Shown: positions 36,183-43,191 of the stretch, one piece after another
How the letters are laid out: every line of letters begins with the position of its first letter
How positions within the stretch are numbered: the stretch's first letter is position 1
NCBI GenBank assembly: GCA_049324695.1
Contig: JBMOMJ010000059.1
Coordinates: 186,001 to 250,000 of the forward strand
Length of the DNA: 64,000 nucleotides
Direction: 5' to 3'
Source: PMG-095 sp049324695
Lineage (GTDB): Bacteria; Myxococcota_A; Polyangia; Polyangiales; Polyangiaceae
The notes under the pieces: generated by a model
What the model was told of the DNA's origin: nothing
Databases searched by the model: none
The model's input: the letters and a program-made list of their open reading frames with translations, nothing else
Position numbers and translations under genes: made by a program

Positions 36183-36831
36183 TCACGACTTCCTCCGCTT
36201 TGCATTCGTCGGCGCGAACTCGGCCTCAATCTGCTCGACAGTGGGCAGCACGCCCTCGAGCTCCTTGGGCAGCTTGTCGACGAGCTTGGTCTTCCAGTCG
36301 GCCACGCCGATGGGCTTGTTCAAGTCGCAGCGCGTACTCCGCGACAACCTTGTCCAGCCGTGCTTGGCCGCACCGGCGCGCGTACCAGAGACGTGTGTCG
36401 ACGTCGTAGAGCTTGTCGAGAAGAGCGAGGTTCTGGCCCCAGGGCAAATTTGGCAACAGCCGTTGCCAAATCTCGCGCTTCGGCCACGCCGCCGCGAAGT
36501 CACGCATGTAGCGCAGGTTGCGCGATGACAACCCCGACATGTCCGGGAAAGCTTCTCGCAGGTCTGTCGAGAGCCGGTCGATGACTTTCGCACTCCAGCC
36601 CTCGCGCGCTTGTCGTTCGCGAATGCGCTGCCCCATGTCCCAGTAGAGCTGAATCATCGCCGCATTCGCGGAAAGCACCGTGCGAAGGCGCGTCTCCTGA
36701 ATGAGCTCCTTCAGTTCCTCGAGCGCGCCTCCGTAGTTGCTCGGCAGCTCAGCCTTCGGGGGTGCCACGGGAAACCGCGCTTTGCGGCGACGCGGGCGAG
36801 CCGTTCCCCTGATCTCGGCCCGCTGTTTCAT
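36183..36831 (-). pseudogene. yhcG: yhcG (DUF1016) remnant: nuclease domain deleted and frameshifted
   Basis: The N-terminal DUF1016 domain is intact from ATG 36831 (ELIQETRLRTVLSANAAMIQ to LWYARRCG). An intact YhcG would then run through a PD-(D/E)xK nuclease domain of about 150 residues before KVVAEYALRD and NKPIG. Here a stretch close to AKHGW is joined directly to DKVVAEYALR. One base is also missing after that, because the proper continuation DLNKPIGVADW, KELEGVLPTVEQIEAEF appears in the next frame and runs to a stop at 36183. Both lesions remove activity. Intact YhcG is a nuclease linked to DNA recombination or defence. Confidence 0.85.
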
Positions 36832-36861
36832 ATTGCGTCCCAGCTCGACCCCACAAAGTAC

Positions 36862-36886
36862 GAAACGGCAGCAAAGCTGCCGTTTC
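36862..36886 (-). terminator. Perfect 11-bp hairpin next to the tRNA fragment
   Basis: GAAACGGCAGC (36862-36872) and its exact inverse (36876-36886) enclose AAA. On the minus strand the stem lies just after the tRNA 3' end and is followed by TACTTTG, so it probably was the terminator of the original tRNA-Leu gene. Confidence 0.65.
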
Positions 36887-36891
36887 CGTTG

Positions 36892-36944
36892 TGCGAAGGG
36901 GGGGACTTGAACCCCCATGAGAGTAACCTCGCTAGCACCTCAAG
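36892..36944 (-). other. 3' fragment of tRNA-Leu(GAG), putative phage attachment site
   Basis: On the minus strand the sequence reads from the anticodon loop (TTGAGGT, anticodon GAG) through the 3' anticodon strand GCTAG, a long class-II variable arm, a T-arm (GGGGGTTCAAGTCCCCC) and the 3' acceptor strand CCTTCGCA. No matching 5' acceptor strand (GCGAAGG) or D-arm occurs upstream, and pairing breaks in the 5' anticodon stem (CTACC against GCTAG). It is therefore a displaced 3' piece, the usual product of site-specific integration into a tRNA gene. The inserted DNA should lie to the right. Confidence 0.85.
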
Positions 36945-37025
36945 GTAGCGTAGCGGACGAAATCATTGAAGAAATCGCCGAGAATTCGGCGAGAAAACGC
37001 GCTGAATTGCGCGGGGCTGCGAGGG

Positions 37026-37050
37026 TTTCGGGGGGTCATTTCGGGGGGTC
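37026..37050 (+). repeat. Two direct copies of TTTCGGGGGGTC
   Basis: The 12-mer occurs at 37026-37037 and 37039-37050. Just to its left is a CGCCGA-GAAT-TCGGCG palindrome (about 36975-36990). Together, next to the tRNA fragment, they resemble integrase arm sites, although no integrase gene is found in the window. Confidence 0.5.
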
Positions 37051-37076
37051 CATGTTCTCCCTGGCCGGAGGAGCGC

Positions 37077-37325
37077 GTGGCTGACGTCATTCGCCTCGCG
37101 GACCGTCAGCCTGCACGACTGAAGCCGTGCTCGGCGCCGACGCCATGCTGCACCTTGGCTTCGTGGAGGCGCGGGTCACGTGCGCCTCTTGTCGTCCAAA
37201 CAGATGCTCGGGGCGTCACGTTGACGCTCACGGGGGTGCCCCCGATCCGCCTGTCGTACGACCAAGCGTTTGAGCTCGCCGTCGAGCTAGTAGTCGCCGC
37301 CAAACGGGGGTTGAAACGTGGTTGA
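37077..37325 (+). CDS. Small phage-type hypothetical protein
   Basis: The 82-residue frame starts at a GTG with GGAGGAGC just upstream. It has a basic N-terminal part with two Cys near residues 18-25 and a normal C-terminal segment (VTLTLTGVPPIRLSYDQAFE). It is the first gene of the rightward replication series and overlaps the next small frame. No family is recognised. Confidence 0.55.
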   Translation: MADVIRLADRQPARLKPCSAPTPCCTLASWRRGSRAPLVVQTDARGVTLTLTGVPPIRLSYDQAFELAVELVVAAKRGLKRG

Positions 37326-37383
37326 GCGGGAACGTTTTGGGAGGTCGCGCCCCATCATCTGGCGCACGCGGGAGGGCATCTGA
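37318..37383 (+). CDS. Possible 21-residue peptide gene
   Basis: A GTG overlaps the end of the previous gene and opens a 21-residue frame (MVERERFGRSRPIIWRTREG, I) that stops 2 bp before the ruvC-like start. Its position fits the tightly packed series, but such a short frame may be chance. Confidence 0.3.
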   Translation: MVERERFGRSRPIIWRTREGI

Positions 37384-37385
37384 CG

Positions 37386-37898
37386 ATGCTCGTCTTGGGG
37401 ACCGATCCAGGCCTCGCGGCGCTCGGCTTCGGGTCGATCCATTGGGAGCCCAATGAGGTCGTGCCCGTGCAGGTCGGCACGATCCGAACGGACTCGAAGC
37501 TCCCTCTCCAAGAGCGCATTCGGAAGCACGTCGGAGTGCTCTCGTCAGTCGACTCCGAGGTCATCGGCATCGAGAACCAGGAGCGCGCTTGGGCCGGGAT
37601 GCAGGTGCTCGGCCGAACAAGCGCCGACGCGGTCAAGGTGCGCGTTGTCGAGGGCGTGATCCGAACGCTTGCGGTGTTCCGCGCGGTGCCCCTCATCGAG
37701 GTCACGCCGGCGCAGATTCGCTCCGCGCTCGGCCTTCCTGCGGGCGCCACCAAGCAGCAGGTCCGGGCGATGGTGATGCGGCGCATCAAGGGCCTGCCGC
37801 TGATGAGTGAACACGCCACGGACGCGGTCGCGATTGCCCTCGCGACAGGCGCCCGCTGGTCGGTCTTGTCGAGGTTGCAGCAGAGGAGGTTGCGATGA
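37386..37898 (+). CDS. ruvC: Phage RuvC-like Holliday junction resolvase
   Basis: The 170-residue protein has the RNase H-like core of RuvC: LGTDPGLAALGFG with the first Asp (residue 6), VIGIENQERAW with Glu near residue 61, and SEHATDAVAIALAT with the C-terminal acidic residue near 147. RuvC cuts four-way junctions during recombination and phage DNA maturation. No ruvA or ruvB is nearby, which is normal for phage versions. Its stop overlaps the next start by four bases. Confidence 0.88.
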   Translation: MLVLGTDPGLAALGFGSIHWEPNEVVPVQVGTIRTDSKLPLQERIRKHVGVLSSVDSEVIGIENQERAWAGMQVLGRTSADAVKVRVVEGVIRTLAVFRAVPLIEVTPAQIRSALGLPAGATKQQVRAMVMRRIKGLPLMSEHATDAVAIALATGARWSVLSRLQQRRLR

Positions 37899-38293
37899 AC
37901 GTCCTAAGGCGTGGTGCGGTTGATCGGATAGTCGAACTCGTCGCCGTGGCTTACGAACTCGAGCCCACGGCGATCCTCAAACACGACCGGCACAAGTGCG
38001 TGGTCGAGGCGCGTCACCTTTGCTACTGGCTCGCGCGCCGGACAACTCGGTTCTCGTGGCCAGAGCTCGCGCGCGCGTTTCGCGATCCGAGCTCGGAGGC
38101 AGCGCGAGATCACACCACGATCATGAATGGCGCGAACTCGAACGAAGCTCGCATGCGCCGTGACCGGTGGCTTCGAGAAACCGCTTCTCGCCTGCTCGAG
38201 GTGCTCGTGGTCGGCGACGTCGAGGAGGCTTTCTCGTCGCTTGGTGCGCCAGCTGAAGGGGGCTTCCAGCTCCAGGAAGGACGGCTCCAATGA
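37895..38293 (+). CDS. DnaA domain IV-like DNA-binding protein
   Basis: The 132-residue protein contains, over residues ~28-90, VVEARHLCYWLARRTTRFSW, PELARAFRDPSSEAARDHTT, the trpR-like helix-turn-helix of DnaA domain IV. DnaA itself has R-DHTTV there. It lacks the AAA+ ATPase, so it can only bind DnaA-box-like DNA. It is coupled to ruvC upstream and to the next small gene by ATGA overlaps. It may mark the phage origin or compete with host DnaA. Confidence 0.8.
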   Translation: MNVLRRGAVDRIVELVAVAYELEPTAILKHDRHKCVVEARHLCYWLARRTTRFSWPELARAFRDPSSEAARDHTTIMNGANSNEARMRRDRWLRETASRLLEVLVVGDVEEAFSSLGAPAEGGFQLQEGRLQ

Positions 38294-38460
38294 TCCGGGT
38301 TCGTATCGACGACGATTTCGAGGACCATCCCAAGGTCGAGCCCCTTTCAGACCAGGCCCACCGGCGCCGGTTACGCGGCGGGTGTTGGCGCCGCAAGAAG
38401 ACGACCCGACGCCCCGGGCGGCTCGTGTCAGCCGGCAAAGCTGAAAGGCGGCAGCCATGA
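38290..38460 (+). CDS. 56-residue protein resembling the N-terminus of a phage replication protein
   Basis: The frame starts MIRVRIDDDFEDHPKVEPLS, which looks like the start of phage helix-turn-helix replication proteins (RI-x-D-F-x-DHPKV-x-x-LS), but it ends after a basic tail instead of the expected domain. It overlaps both neighbours by ATGA. It may be a shortened paralogue or a relic of a gene that lost its 3' part. Confidence 0.5.
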   Translation: MIRVRIDDDFEDHPKVEPLSDQAHRRRLRGGCWRRKKTTRRPGRLVSAGKAERRQP

Positions 38461-39419
38461 GCGGGTTTACCAAACTTCACAGCTCGCTCCTTCTCTCCAC
38501 GGTCTGGCGCGAACCACATACCGTACGGATCGTTTGGGTGACGATGCTCGCGTTGTCGGACAGTCGAGGCTTCGTTGGGGCGTCGTTGCCGGGGCTCGCC
38601 GACATCGCGCGGGTCACGCTCGAGGAGTGCAAGGAAGCCCTCGAGATCTTCCTGTCGCCGGACCCATATAGCCGTTCACGCGCGTATGACGGCCGACGCA
38701 TAGAAGCGGTCGAGGGGGGCTGGCGGCTTCTGAACTACGAGGTCTATCGCAACGGACGAGACCCAGATGCTAGGCGTGACCAGAACCGAGCAGCCCAATC
38801 GCGGCGGCGCGAGCGTCATCAGAGCCTTAGCCAGGATCAGCCCACGTCCGACGGCCTCAGCCAGAATCAGCCTGCGTCAGCCAAAGTCAGCCCGCGTCAG
38901 CCAGAGTCAGCCCGCGTCAGCCAGAGTCAGCCCACATCAGCCCAAGCAGAAGCAGAAGCAGAAGCAGAAGCAGAAGCAGAAGCAGGGGGCACTCCTTCGG
39001 AGTGCCAGCCCGGCGTCGGCACGCCGCGCCCGGGCTCGCGGCGGCGGGCGCCCCCAAAGGGCGCACCGCGGAGGGATTCCATCCCGGTCCCGATGGACGA
39101 AACGGTCGAGCTGCCCGAGGACCTCATCGCGGCAAAGGCAGCGCAATGGGAAGTCGATCGGGCTCGGATCCTGGCTCAGATCCCCGAGTTTCGGCGATAC
39201 TGGCGGGAGCGCGCGCAACGCCGGTCGCCAAGGGGCTGGCGCCAAACTTTCAGTAACCGCATCGACGATCTCGCACGACGTGGGCGCCTGCACATTCCTT
39301 CGACGGAGACACTGGTGCGTGTCGCGCATTCGTCGCGCGACGCGGCAGCCGCAAACATCGAGCGCCAACTGGAGCGCGTGCGCGCGCTCGAACGCGCGCA
39401 CGCAGGGCAGGCCCAATGA
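38457..39419 (+). CDS. Phage replication initiator/replisome-organiser-like protein
   Basis: The 320-residue protein begins with a DnaD/phage-initiator type wHTH (MSGFTKLHSSLLLSTVWREP, LPGLADIARVTLEECKEALE). A repetitive middle follows, consisting of four ten-residue units (SQDQPTSDGL, SQNQPASAKV, SPRQPESARV, SQSQPTSAQ), an Ala-Glu repeat and a C-terminal part that probably binds the helicase or loader. The next gene encodes a loader-like protein, as in lambda O/P and DnaD/DnaI-like phage modules. It carries an iteron-like DNA array in its own coding sequence. Confidence 0.8.
   Translation: MSGFTKLHSSLLLSTVWREPHTVRIVWVTMLALSDSRGFVGASLPGLADIARVTLEECKEALEIFLSPDPYSRSRAYDGRRIEAVEGGWRLLNYEVYRNGRDPDARRDQNRAAQSRRRERHQSLSQDQPTSDGLSQNQPASAKVSPRQPESARVSQSQPTSAQAEAEAEAEAEAEAGGTPSECQPGVGTPRPGSRRRAPPKGAPRRDSIPVPMDETVELPEDLIAAKAAQWEVDRARILAQIPEFRRYWRERAQRRSPRGWRQTFSNRIDDLARRGRLHIPSTETLVRVAHSSRDAAAANIERQLERVRALERAHAGQAQ
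38831..38940 (+). repeat. 10-bp iteron-like array inside the initiator gene
   Basis: Eleven consecutive 10-bp units run from 38831 to 38940; ten of them end in TCAG and ten begin with CC. Units such as CCCGCGTCAG and CCAGAGTCAG alternate, giving a 20-bp higher order. The period equals about one helical turn and 30 bp equals ten codons, so the protein also repeats. The position inside an initiator gene resembles the lambda origin within gene O. Confidence 0.8.
38944..38985 (+). repeat. Seven tandem AAGCAG hexamers
   Basis: AAGCAG is repeated seven times without change, encoding an Ala-Glu run. It directly follows the 10-bp array and puts purines almost entirely on one strand. It may be a simple slippage repeat or part of the origin. 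Confidence 0.85.
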
Positions 39420-39964
39420 CACCAATCGAAGCTGCGAAGCTCGTCGCGATGCTTGCCGCATCCTTTCCGGCGGAACGGTGGACAGACTCGACCTGCCGAG
39501 TCTTCGAAGCCTCGCTCGAAGACCTCGGCTACGACATCGGTCGCGCCGCTGTGCAACGAATCATCAACACGAGCCGATTCCCGCCGAGTATCGCGGAACT
39601 GCGCGGCGCGGCCGCGGACGTGGGGCTCGGCGAGTGTAGGCAGGGCGCCGAAGCATGGGGCGATGTTGGAAGGGAAATCAGGCGCGTGGGTGCGTACGGC
39701 GAGCCCAACTTCGCCGACGGGCACACGGCACACGCCGTCGACGTGCTTGGGTGGCGCAACCTATGCCTCGGCAGTGGGGGTGAGGCGGCGGACAGAGCGA
39801 GGTTCATCGAGATCTACGACGGCTCACGCGCAGCCGAACGGCGCGCGATAATCGCTGAACCAGGGCGACTCGACAAAGCCATTCGAGCCCTACAATTCTC
39901 ACCCGTGATGCCGGCACGATTGCACGCAGCCGCAACCGACGACGGATGCGGCCATGGCGAGTAG
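39416..39964 (+). CDS. Helicase-loader-like protein (G39P-type N-terminus)
   Basis: The 182-residue protein begins MTPIEAAKLVAMLAASFPAE and continues with YDIGRAAVQRIINTSRFPPS, the short helical module of phage helicase loaders related to SPP1 G39P. The rest may bind the helicase. It follows the initiator with an ATGA overlap. No helicase gene is found in the element, so it would recruit host DnaB. Confidence 0.7.
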   Translation: MTPIEAAKLVAMLAASFPAERWTDSTCRVFEASLEDLGYDIGRAAVQRIINTSRFPPSIAELRGAAADVGLGECRQGAEAWGDVGREIRRVGAYGEPNFADGHTAHAVDVLGWRNLCLGSGGEAADRARFIEIYDGSRAAERRAIIAEPGRLDKAIRALQFSPVMPARLHAAATDDGCGHGE

Positions 39965-40109
39965 GCGCGTTTCTGCGAGTGGCGAGAGAACAACCGCACT
40001 CGCAAGACATCCAGCCGGTACTGCTTCAGTCAGGTCACTACGCCGATCCCCAGTCGAGTCACCAACACCAACAGCCGCTCTTCGCGGCAAAAAACGAAGG
40101 GCCCCATGA
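39954..40109 (+). CDS. Small basic hypothetical protein
   Basis: The 51-residue, Arg/Ser-rich frame overlaps the loader gene by 11 bp and the methyltransferase gene by ATGA, which suggests it is a real coupled gene. No motif is recognisable. Confidence 0.4.
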   Translation: MASRRVSASGERTTALARHPAGTASVRSLRRSPVESPTPTAALRGKKRRAP

Positions 40110-40822
40110 GAGCGATGCCATCTTTGCCATTGTTCGGGTCCGGATTCGAGCAGCTCGCGCGAATGGACGCAGTCGAGTGGCTGCGGACGATCGGCGACGA
40201 GAGCGCCGATCTCGTCGTAACGGACCCTCCATACGAGTCACTCGAGAAGCACCGTGCCGTTGGTACGACCACACGCTTGAAGCACAGCAAGGCGTCGTCG
40301 AACGACTGGTTTCAGGTGTTCCCGAACGCGCGGTTCCCGGAGCTATTTCGCGAGCTCTTTCGCGTGCTCCGAAGGAACACGCACTTCTACTTGTTCTGCG
40401 ATCAGGAAACGATGTTCGTGGCCAAGCCACTCGCGGAGCAGGTCGGCTTTCGGTTTTGGAAGCCCCTCGTGTGGGAAAAGAAGAAAATCGGCATGGGCTA
40501 TCACTACCGATGCCGATACGAATTCGTTCTGTTCTTCGAGAAGGGCAAGCGTCGCCTCAACGACCTCGCCGTCGCGGACGTGATTGAGTGCGAACGCATC
40601 CGTGGCGGTTACCCCACGGAGAAGCCCGCCTGCGTTTCCGAGGTGCTCGTGCGGCAAAGCACCGCGCGCGGGGATCTCGTGATCGACCCATTCATGGGGT
40701 CGGCTTCGGTTGGCGTTGCGGCAATCCGCAGTGGCCGCCGGTTCGCTGGATGCGACCTCGCGGAAACATCTCTGTCGCTCGCGCGCGAGCGGCTCGGGGC
40801 GGCGGCAGCTTGTTACGGCTAG
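40106..40822 (+). CDS. DNA methyltransferase, N4-cytosine/N6-adenine type
   Basis: The 238-residue protein has catalytic motif IV (VVTDPPYESLEKH, residues ~34-46) near the N-terminus and motif I (DLVIDPFMGSASVG, ~190-203) near the C-terminus, the beta-class order. The central KKKIGMGYHYRCRYEFVLFF is typical of phage adenine methylases. No cognate endonuclease is adjacent, so it is probably an orphan enzyme protecting phage DNA. It ends the rightward replication series. Confidence 0.88.
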   Translation: MRAMPSLPLFGSGFEQLARMDAVEWLRTIGDESADLVVTDPPYESLEKHRAVGTTTRLKHSKASSNDWFQVFPNARFPELFRELFRVLRRNTHFYLFCDQETMFVAKPLAEQVGFRFWKPLVWEKKKIGMGYHYRCRYEFVLFFEKGKRRLNDLAVADVIECERIRGGYPTEKPACVSEVLVRQSTARGDLVIDPFMGSASVGVAAIRSGRRFAGCDLAETSLSLARERLGAAAACYG

Positions 40823-40918
40823 CGGAGTTTAGCGAATGCTGCAGCGGTCGGGGACGAAGCGTGGATGACTTGGCAAGCCCTAACGGCTTGCAGCACCCAC
40901 GCCTCGAACGCTTTCTGG

Positions 40919-41614
40919 TCATCGCCCTTTGCCAGGCGAGCCGTTCGCTTCAGCGGCGTTGGTTGCCCGGTACTCAAAGTGACGAGGTTTCCCACGGCGC
41001 TCAAGCTGCCCCGTCTTTCTGAGGCGTGCGAGCGCGACCTTGAACGAGTGCGGCTTCATCGAGCCTTTCGGCCCGAGCGGTAGCACGCGCTTGTGCAGTT
41101 CGTGGGTCCGAATCCAAACGGAAGCGGCGGCGAGCACGCGTTCGTCGAGTGTTCGACGGTTCCTTCGCTTTCGTGGAGCTGCGAGGGCCAGGTAGGTCGC
41201 GGAAGTGGGAGCGCCTACGTTTATCGGCGCACGCACGCTGGGTACTTTTGCTCTGTACTCGTAGTGGCCGAGCTCGCCCCGACGCTCGAGCATCCCCGCT
41301 CGCACCATGGTGCTGATCGCCTTGTAGGTGGCAGCGGCGCTCGCATCGACGCACGCAAGGAGGGCGCTTGGACGAACCCATTCTTTGGCGGCTTCTAGAA
41401 TCGCAGCCTTCACCGTTCCGAGACGATTGAGTGTTGAAGAGCTGCTTGCGATCTGGCGGCTCACTGCGTGCGACGGCGTCGAGATTGGACTCGTGAACGA
41501 AGCGATCGACGACAGCTGCGCGACGCGCTCGATCAGGGTGTCCATAGTCTGCAGGTGGCGCTCAATCTCCGACCGTTCCCGAATCAGCACATTGATCAGA
41601 TTCATTCCCGTCAT
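40919..41614 (-). CDS. Tandem winged-helix-like DNA-binding protein
   Basis: The 231-residue protein contains two similar wHTH units: TVKAAILEAAKEWVRPSALL to MLERRGELGHYEYRAK (~67-122) and VLAAASVWIRTHELHKRVLP to QLERRGKPRHFEYRAT (~155-220). Each ends in ERRG-x-x-x-H-x-EYRA. It has a helical N-terminus that may oligomerise. GGAG lies upstream of the ATG. It may be a regulator of the element, encoded opposite to the replication series. Confidence 0.65.
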   Translation of the reverse strand: MTGMNLINVLIRERSEIERHLQTMDTLIERVAQLSSIASFTSPISTPSHAVSRQIASSSSTLNRLGTVKAAILEAAKEWVRPSALLACVDASAAATYKAISTMVRAGMLERRGELGHYEYRAKVPSVRAPINVGAPTSATYLALAAPRKRRNRRTLDERVLAAASVWIRTHELHKRVLPLGPKGSMKPHSFKVALARLRKTGQLERRGKPRHFEYRATNAAEANGSPGKGR

Positions 41615-42051
41615 ACACGGCTCCCTTCTCTGCCCCGGGGCGCCCCCCTGAGCAGCTCCGCCGAGTCAAACCATAATCTTAGGTACAATACAAGGAACTT
41701 GTGCGCACACGCACTAATGGAGAGGGCGCACGCAACCGAGAAAACGCGGAGCAAGAGCGATTCAGCGCTAGCTGACCGGACCGCTTGAGCAGATGTTGGT
41801 GAGCAGGCGTTTGTGGGACTCGGGCAGCAGCGACGATGAAAGTAATTCGTGGAGCGGGACATCACCACTGGTGCTTCGTTCCCAGCAATCCGGCTCACTG
41901 CGCGCGAACTTTGGCATGTCTCACACGCCCGCCGGCAACGCGGTGTGGCGAATTTGAACGACGGCCGAGGGCTGCCAGAATCGCCGCTGTGTCTCGAGCA
42001 CGGGCTCGAGACATAAAGAAGGTTTCGTTAGCGCGAAGAGCCCTGCTTCTG
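41615..42051. promoter_or_regulatory. 437-bp gene-free control region with palindromes
   Basis: No convincing frame is present. At 41690-41702 ACAAG-GAA-CTTGT is a perfect inverted repeat. It touches TGTGCGCACA (41700-41709), another perfect palindrome. Both lie 76-95 bp upstream of the tandem wHTH gene and look like operators. Confidence 0.5.
41991..42012 (-). terminator. 9-bp hairpin downstream of the HTH gene pair
   Basis: GTCTCGAGC (41991-41999) and GCTCGAGAC (42004-42012) are exact inverses with a four-base loop. The hairpin lies 40 bp after the stop of the leftward HTH genes. It has no clear U-tract. Confidence 0.45.
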
Positions 42052-42318
42052 TCAGCGCTTCGCGCGCGCTTTCTGTGTGGACTTCTTTACCGGTGGTCGT
42101 CCCACGCGCCCGCGGGTGTGCTCTGCGAGCTCCGGGACATCGTCGATCCACCCATGGAACGCGCGAGCGCTCACGCCAAGCTCCTGCGCCGCGACAGTGA
42201 TTGTCCCGTTGTGCTTCTTCAGCACGTTGATGACACGCTTCAGTGTCTTCGCGTCGCGAAGTCGGAGCTGCACACCGAGCAAACGAGCTTCAGCGCGCGA
42301 AACGGCGGAGTCCGTCAC
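42052..42318 (-). CDS. Single-unit helix-turn-helix protein
   Basis: The 88-residue protein has one helix-turn-helix unit (LKRVINVLKKHNGTITVAAQ, ELGVSARAFHGWIDDVPELA) of a Fis-like/HTH_8 kind and a basic tail. The same unit occurs twice in the gene directly upstream (42319-42732), which abuts it. It may bind DNA as a partner of that protein. Confidence 0.65.
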   Translation of the reverse strand: MTDSAVSRAEARLLGVQLRLRDAKTLKRVINVLKKHNGTITVAAQELGVSARAFHGWIDDVPELAEHTRGRVGRPPVKKSTQKARAKR

Positions 42319-42732
42319 CTACTTGGCCTTTCCGCGACGCGTGCGACGCAGCCCGGTGCCGCCGGCGTGCTTCGCGACTTCCGGCAGCTCGTCCATGATG
42401 CGATACAGCGTCCTGATGGAGATGCCGAGAGACTCTGCGGTGTAGGTCACCTTCCCATCGTGCTTCTTGAGCGTTGCGATGATGCGCGCGATTTCCTTCT
42501 CACTCGGGGGTTGCCACTCGCGGCCCCTCGAATGGGCGGCGATCTCGGGGACCTCTTTTGCCCAGAGATGTATCGTCCTTCCCGAGATGCCGAGCTCCGC
42601 AGCCGCTTCGATCATCCAACCGTTGTGCTTGTCCAGCGCCGCAACGACGCGGCGGATGGCTTTCTCGTCGCCCATCCTCACCAGGGCGCCTAGGGCACGC
42701 ACCTCGCGGTCAATCGTCTGGCCCTTGCGCAT
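42319..42732 (-). CDS. Double-unit helix-turn-helix protein
   Basis: The 137-residue protein has two copies of the same unit: IRRVVAALDKHNGWMIEAAA, ELGISGRTIHLWAKEVPEIA and IARIIATLKKHDGKVTYTAE, SLGISIRTLYRIMDELPEVA. Such units resemble Fis-type DNA-recognition helices. It is the first gene after a copy of the shared promoter element (42741-42769), with its ATG only eight bases from the -10, so the mRNA may be leaderless. Confidence 0.7.
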   Translation of the reverse strand: MRKGQTIDREVRALGALVRMGDEKAIRRVVAALDKHNGWMIEAAAELGISGRTIHLWAKEVPEIAAHSRGREWQPPSEKEIARIIATLKKHDGKVTYTAESLGISIRTLYRIMDELPEVAKHAGGTGLRRTRRGKAK

Positions 42733-42740
42733 GTTGTATC

Positions 42741-42769
42741 AGTCTGCTTCATGATGCGCTTTGAGACAA
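42741..42769 (-). promoter_or_regulatory. Shared promoter element, copy H
   Basis: On the minus strand TTGTCT, 17 bp, CAGACT with GCATC inside the spacer. Downstream GATACAAC leads to the ATG at 42732. Confidence 0.55.
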
Positions 42770-42885
42770 CGCCATCCGATGGAAGGCCGCGAATTCAGCT
42801 CCGCCTTTGTGTAGGCTTCACATCCGGTTCTGATCGAGGTTGCGCGCGTGTCGGGTACCTGCGCTCTTCGGCGTTGCAACCCGCT

Positions 42886-43185
42886 TCACGTCGCAAAGTT
42901 CCCAGAAACAGCCGCCACGGCAAGATCGAGCGCACGAAGGACAGATCCGCCGACGTCCGTGGCCCGGTAAAGGCGACGCGGGATCCCAATGTACTCGGGA
43001 GTTGAATCCTCCTGCCGGCTGAGGACCAAGCCTTTGTCTTCAAGGCGCTGGAGCAGGACATAAACGGTGCCCCGCTTGAGCTTGCCGTTGGACGCCTTCA
43101 CCAGAGCGAGCCCATAGCTCTCGCCTCGTTCGACCAGGAGCCGGAGGATTTCGGTCTCAGTCCCGGTTGGAAGATTGGGCTGCAT
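42886..43185 (-). CDS. PadR family transcriptional regulator
   Basis: The 99-residue protein is a minimal PadR wHTH: TETEILRLLVERGESYGLAL, KRGTVYVLLQRLEDKGLVLS and YRATDVGGSVL. The dimerising C-terminal domain of larger PadR proteins is absent. Palindromes directly upstream (43192-43206) suggest autoregulation. It could be the lysogeny-type repressor of this element, but no cI-like gene was seen for comparison. Confidence 0.8.
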   Translation of the reverse strand: MQPNLPTGTETEILRLLVERGESYGLALVKASNGKLKRGTVYVLLQRLEDKGLVLSRQEDSTPEYIGIPRRLYRATDVGGSVLRALDLAVAAVSGNFAT

Positions 43186-43191
43186 CTACTG

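Noticed and set aside
36832..36918. N-terminal extension of the DUF1016 frame through the tRNA fragment (start MGVQVPPF)
   Set aside because: The extension is translation of the tRNA T-arm and acceptor region; it is a well-known artefact and the real start is ATG 36831.
38831..38940. CRISPR array
   Set aside because: Units are 10 bp and contiguous without unique spacers, and they lie in a coding frame; they are iterons or a coding repeat.
40692..40922. Leftward frames following the tandem wHTH gene (including one with an ATGA overlap)
   Set aside because: They run antisense through the end of the methyltransferase gene, with Arg/Pro-rich shadow composition.
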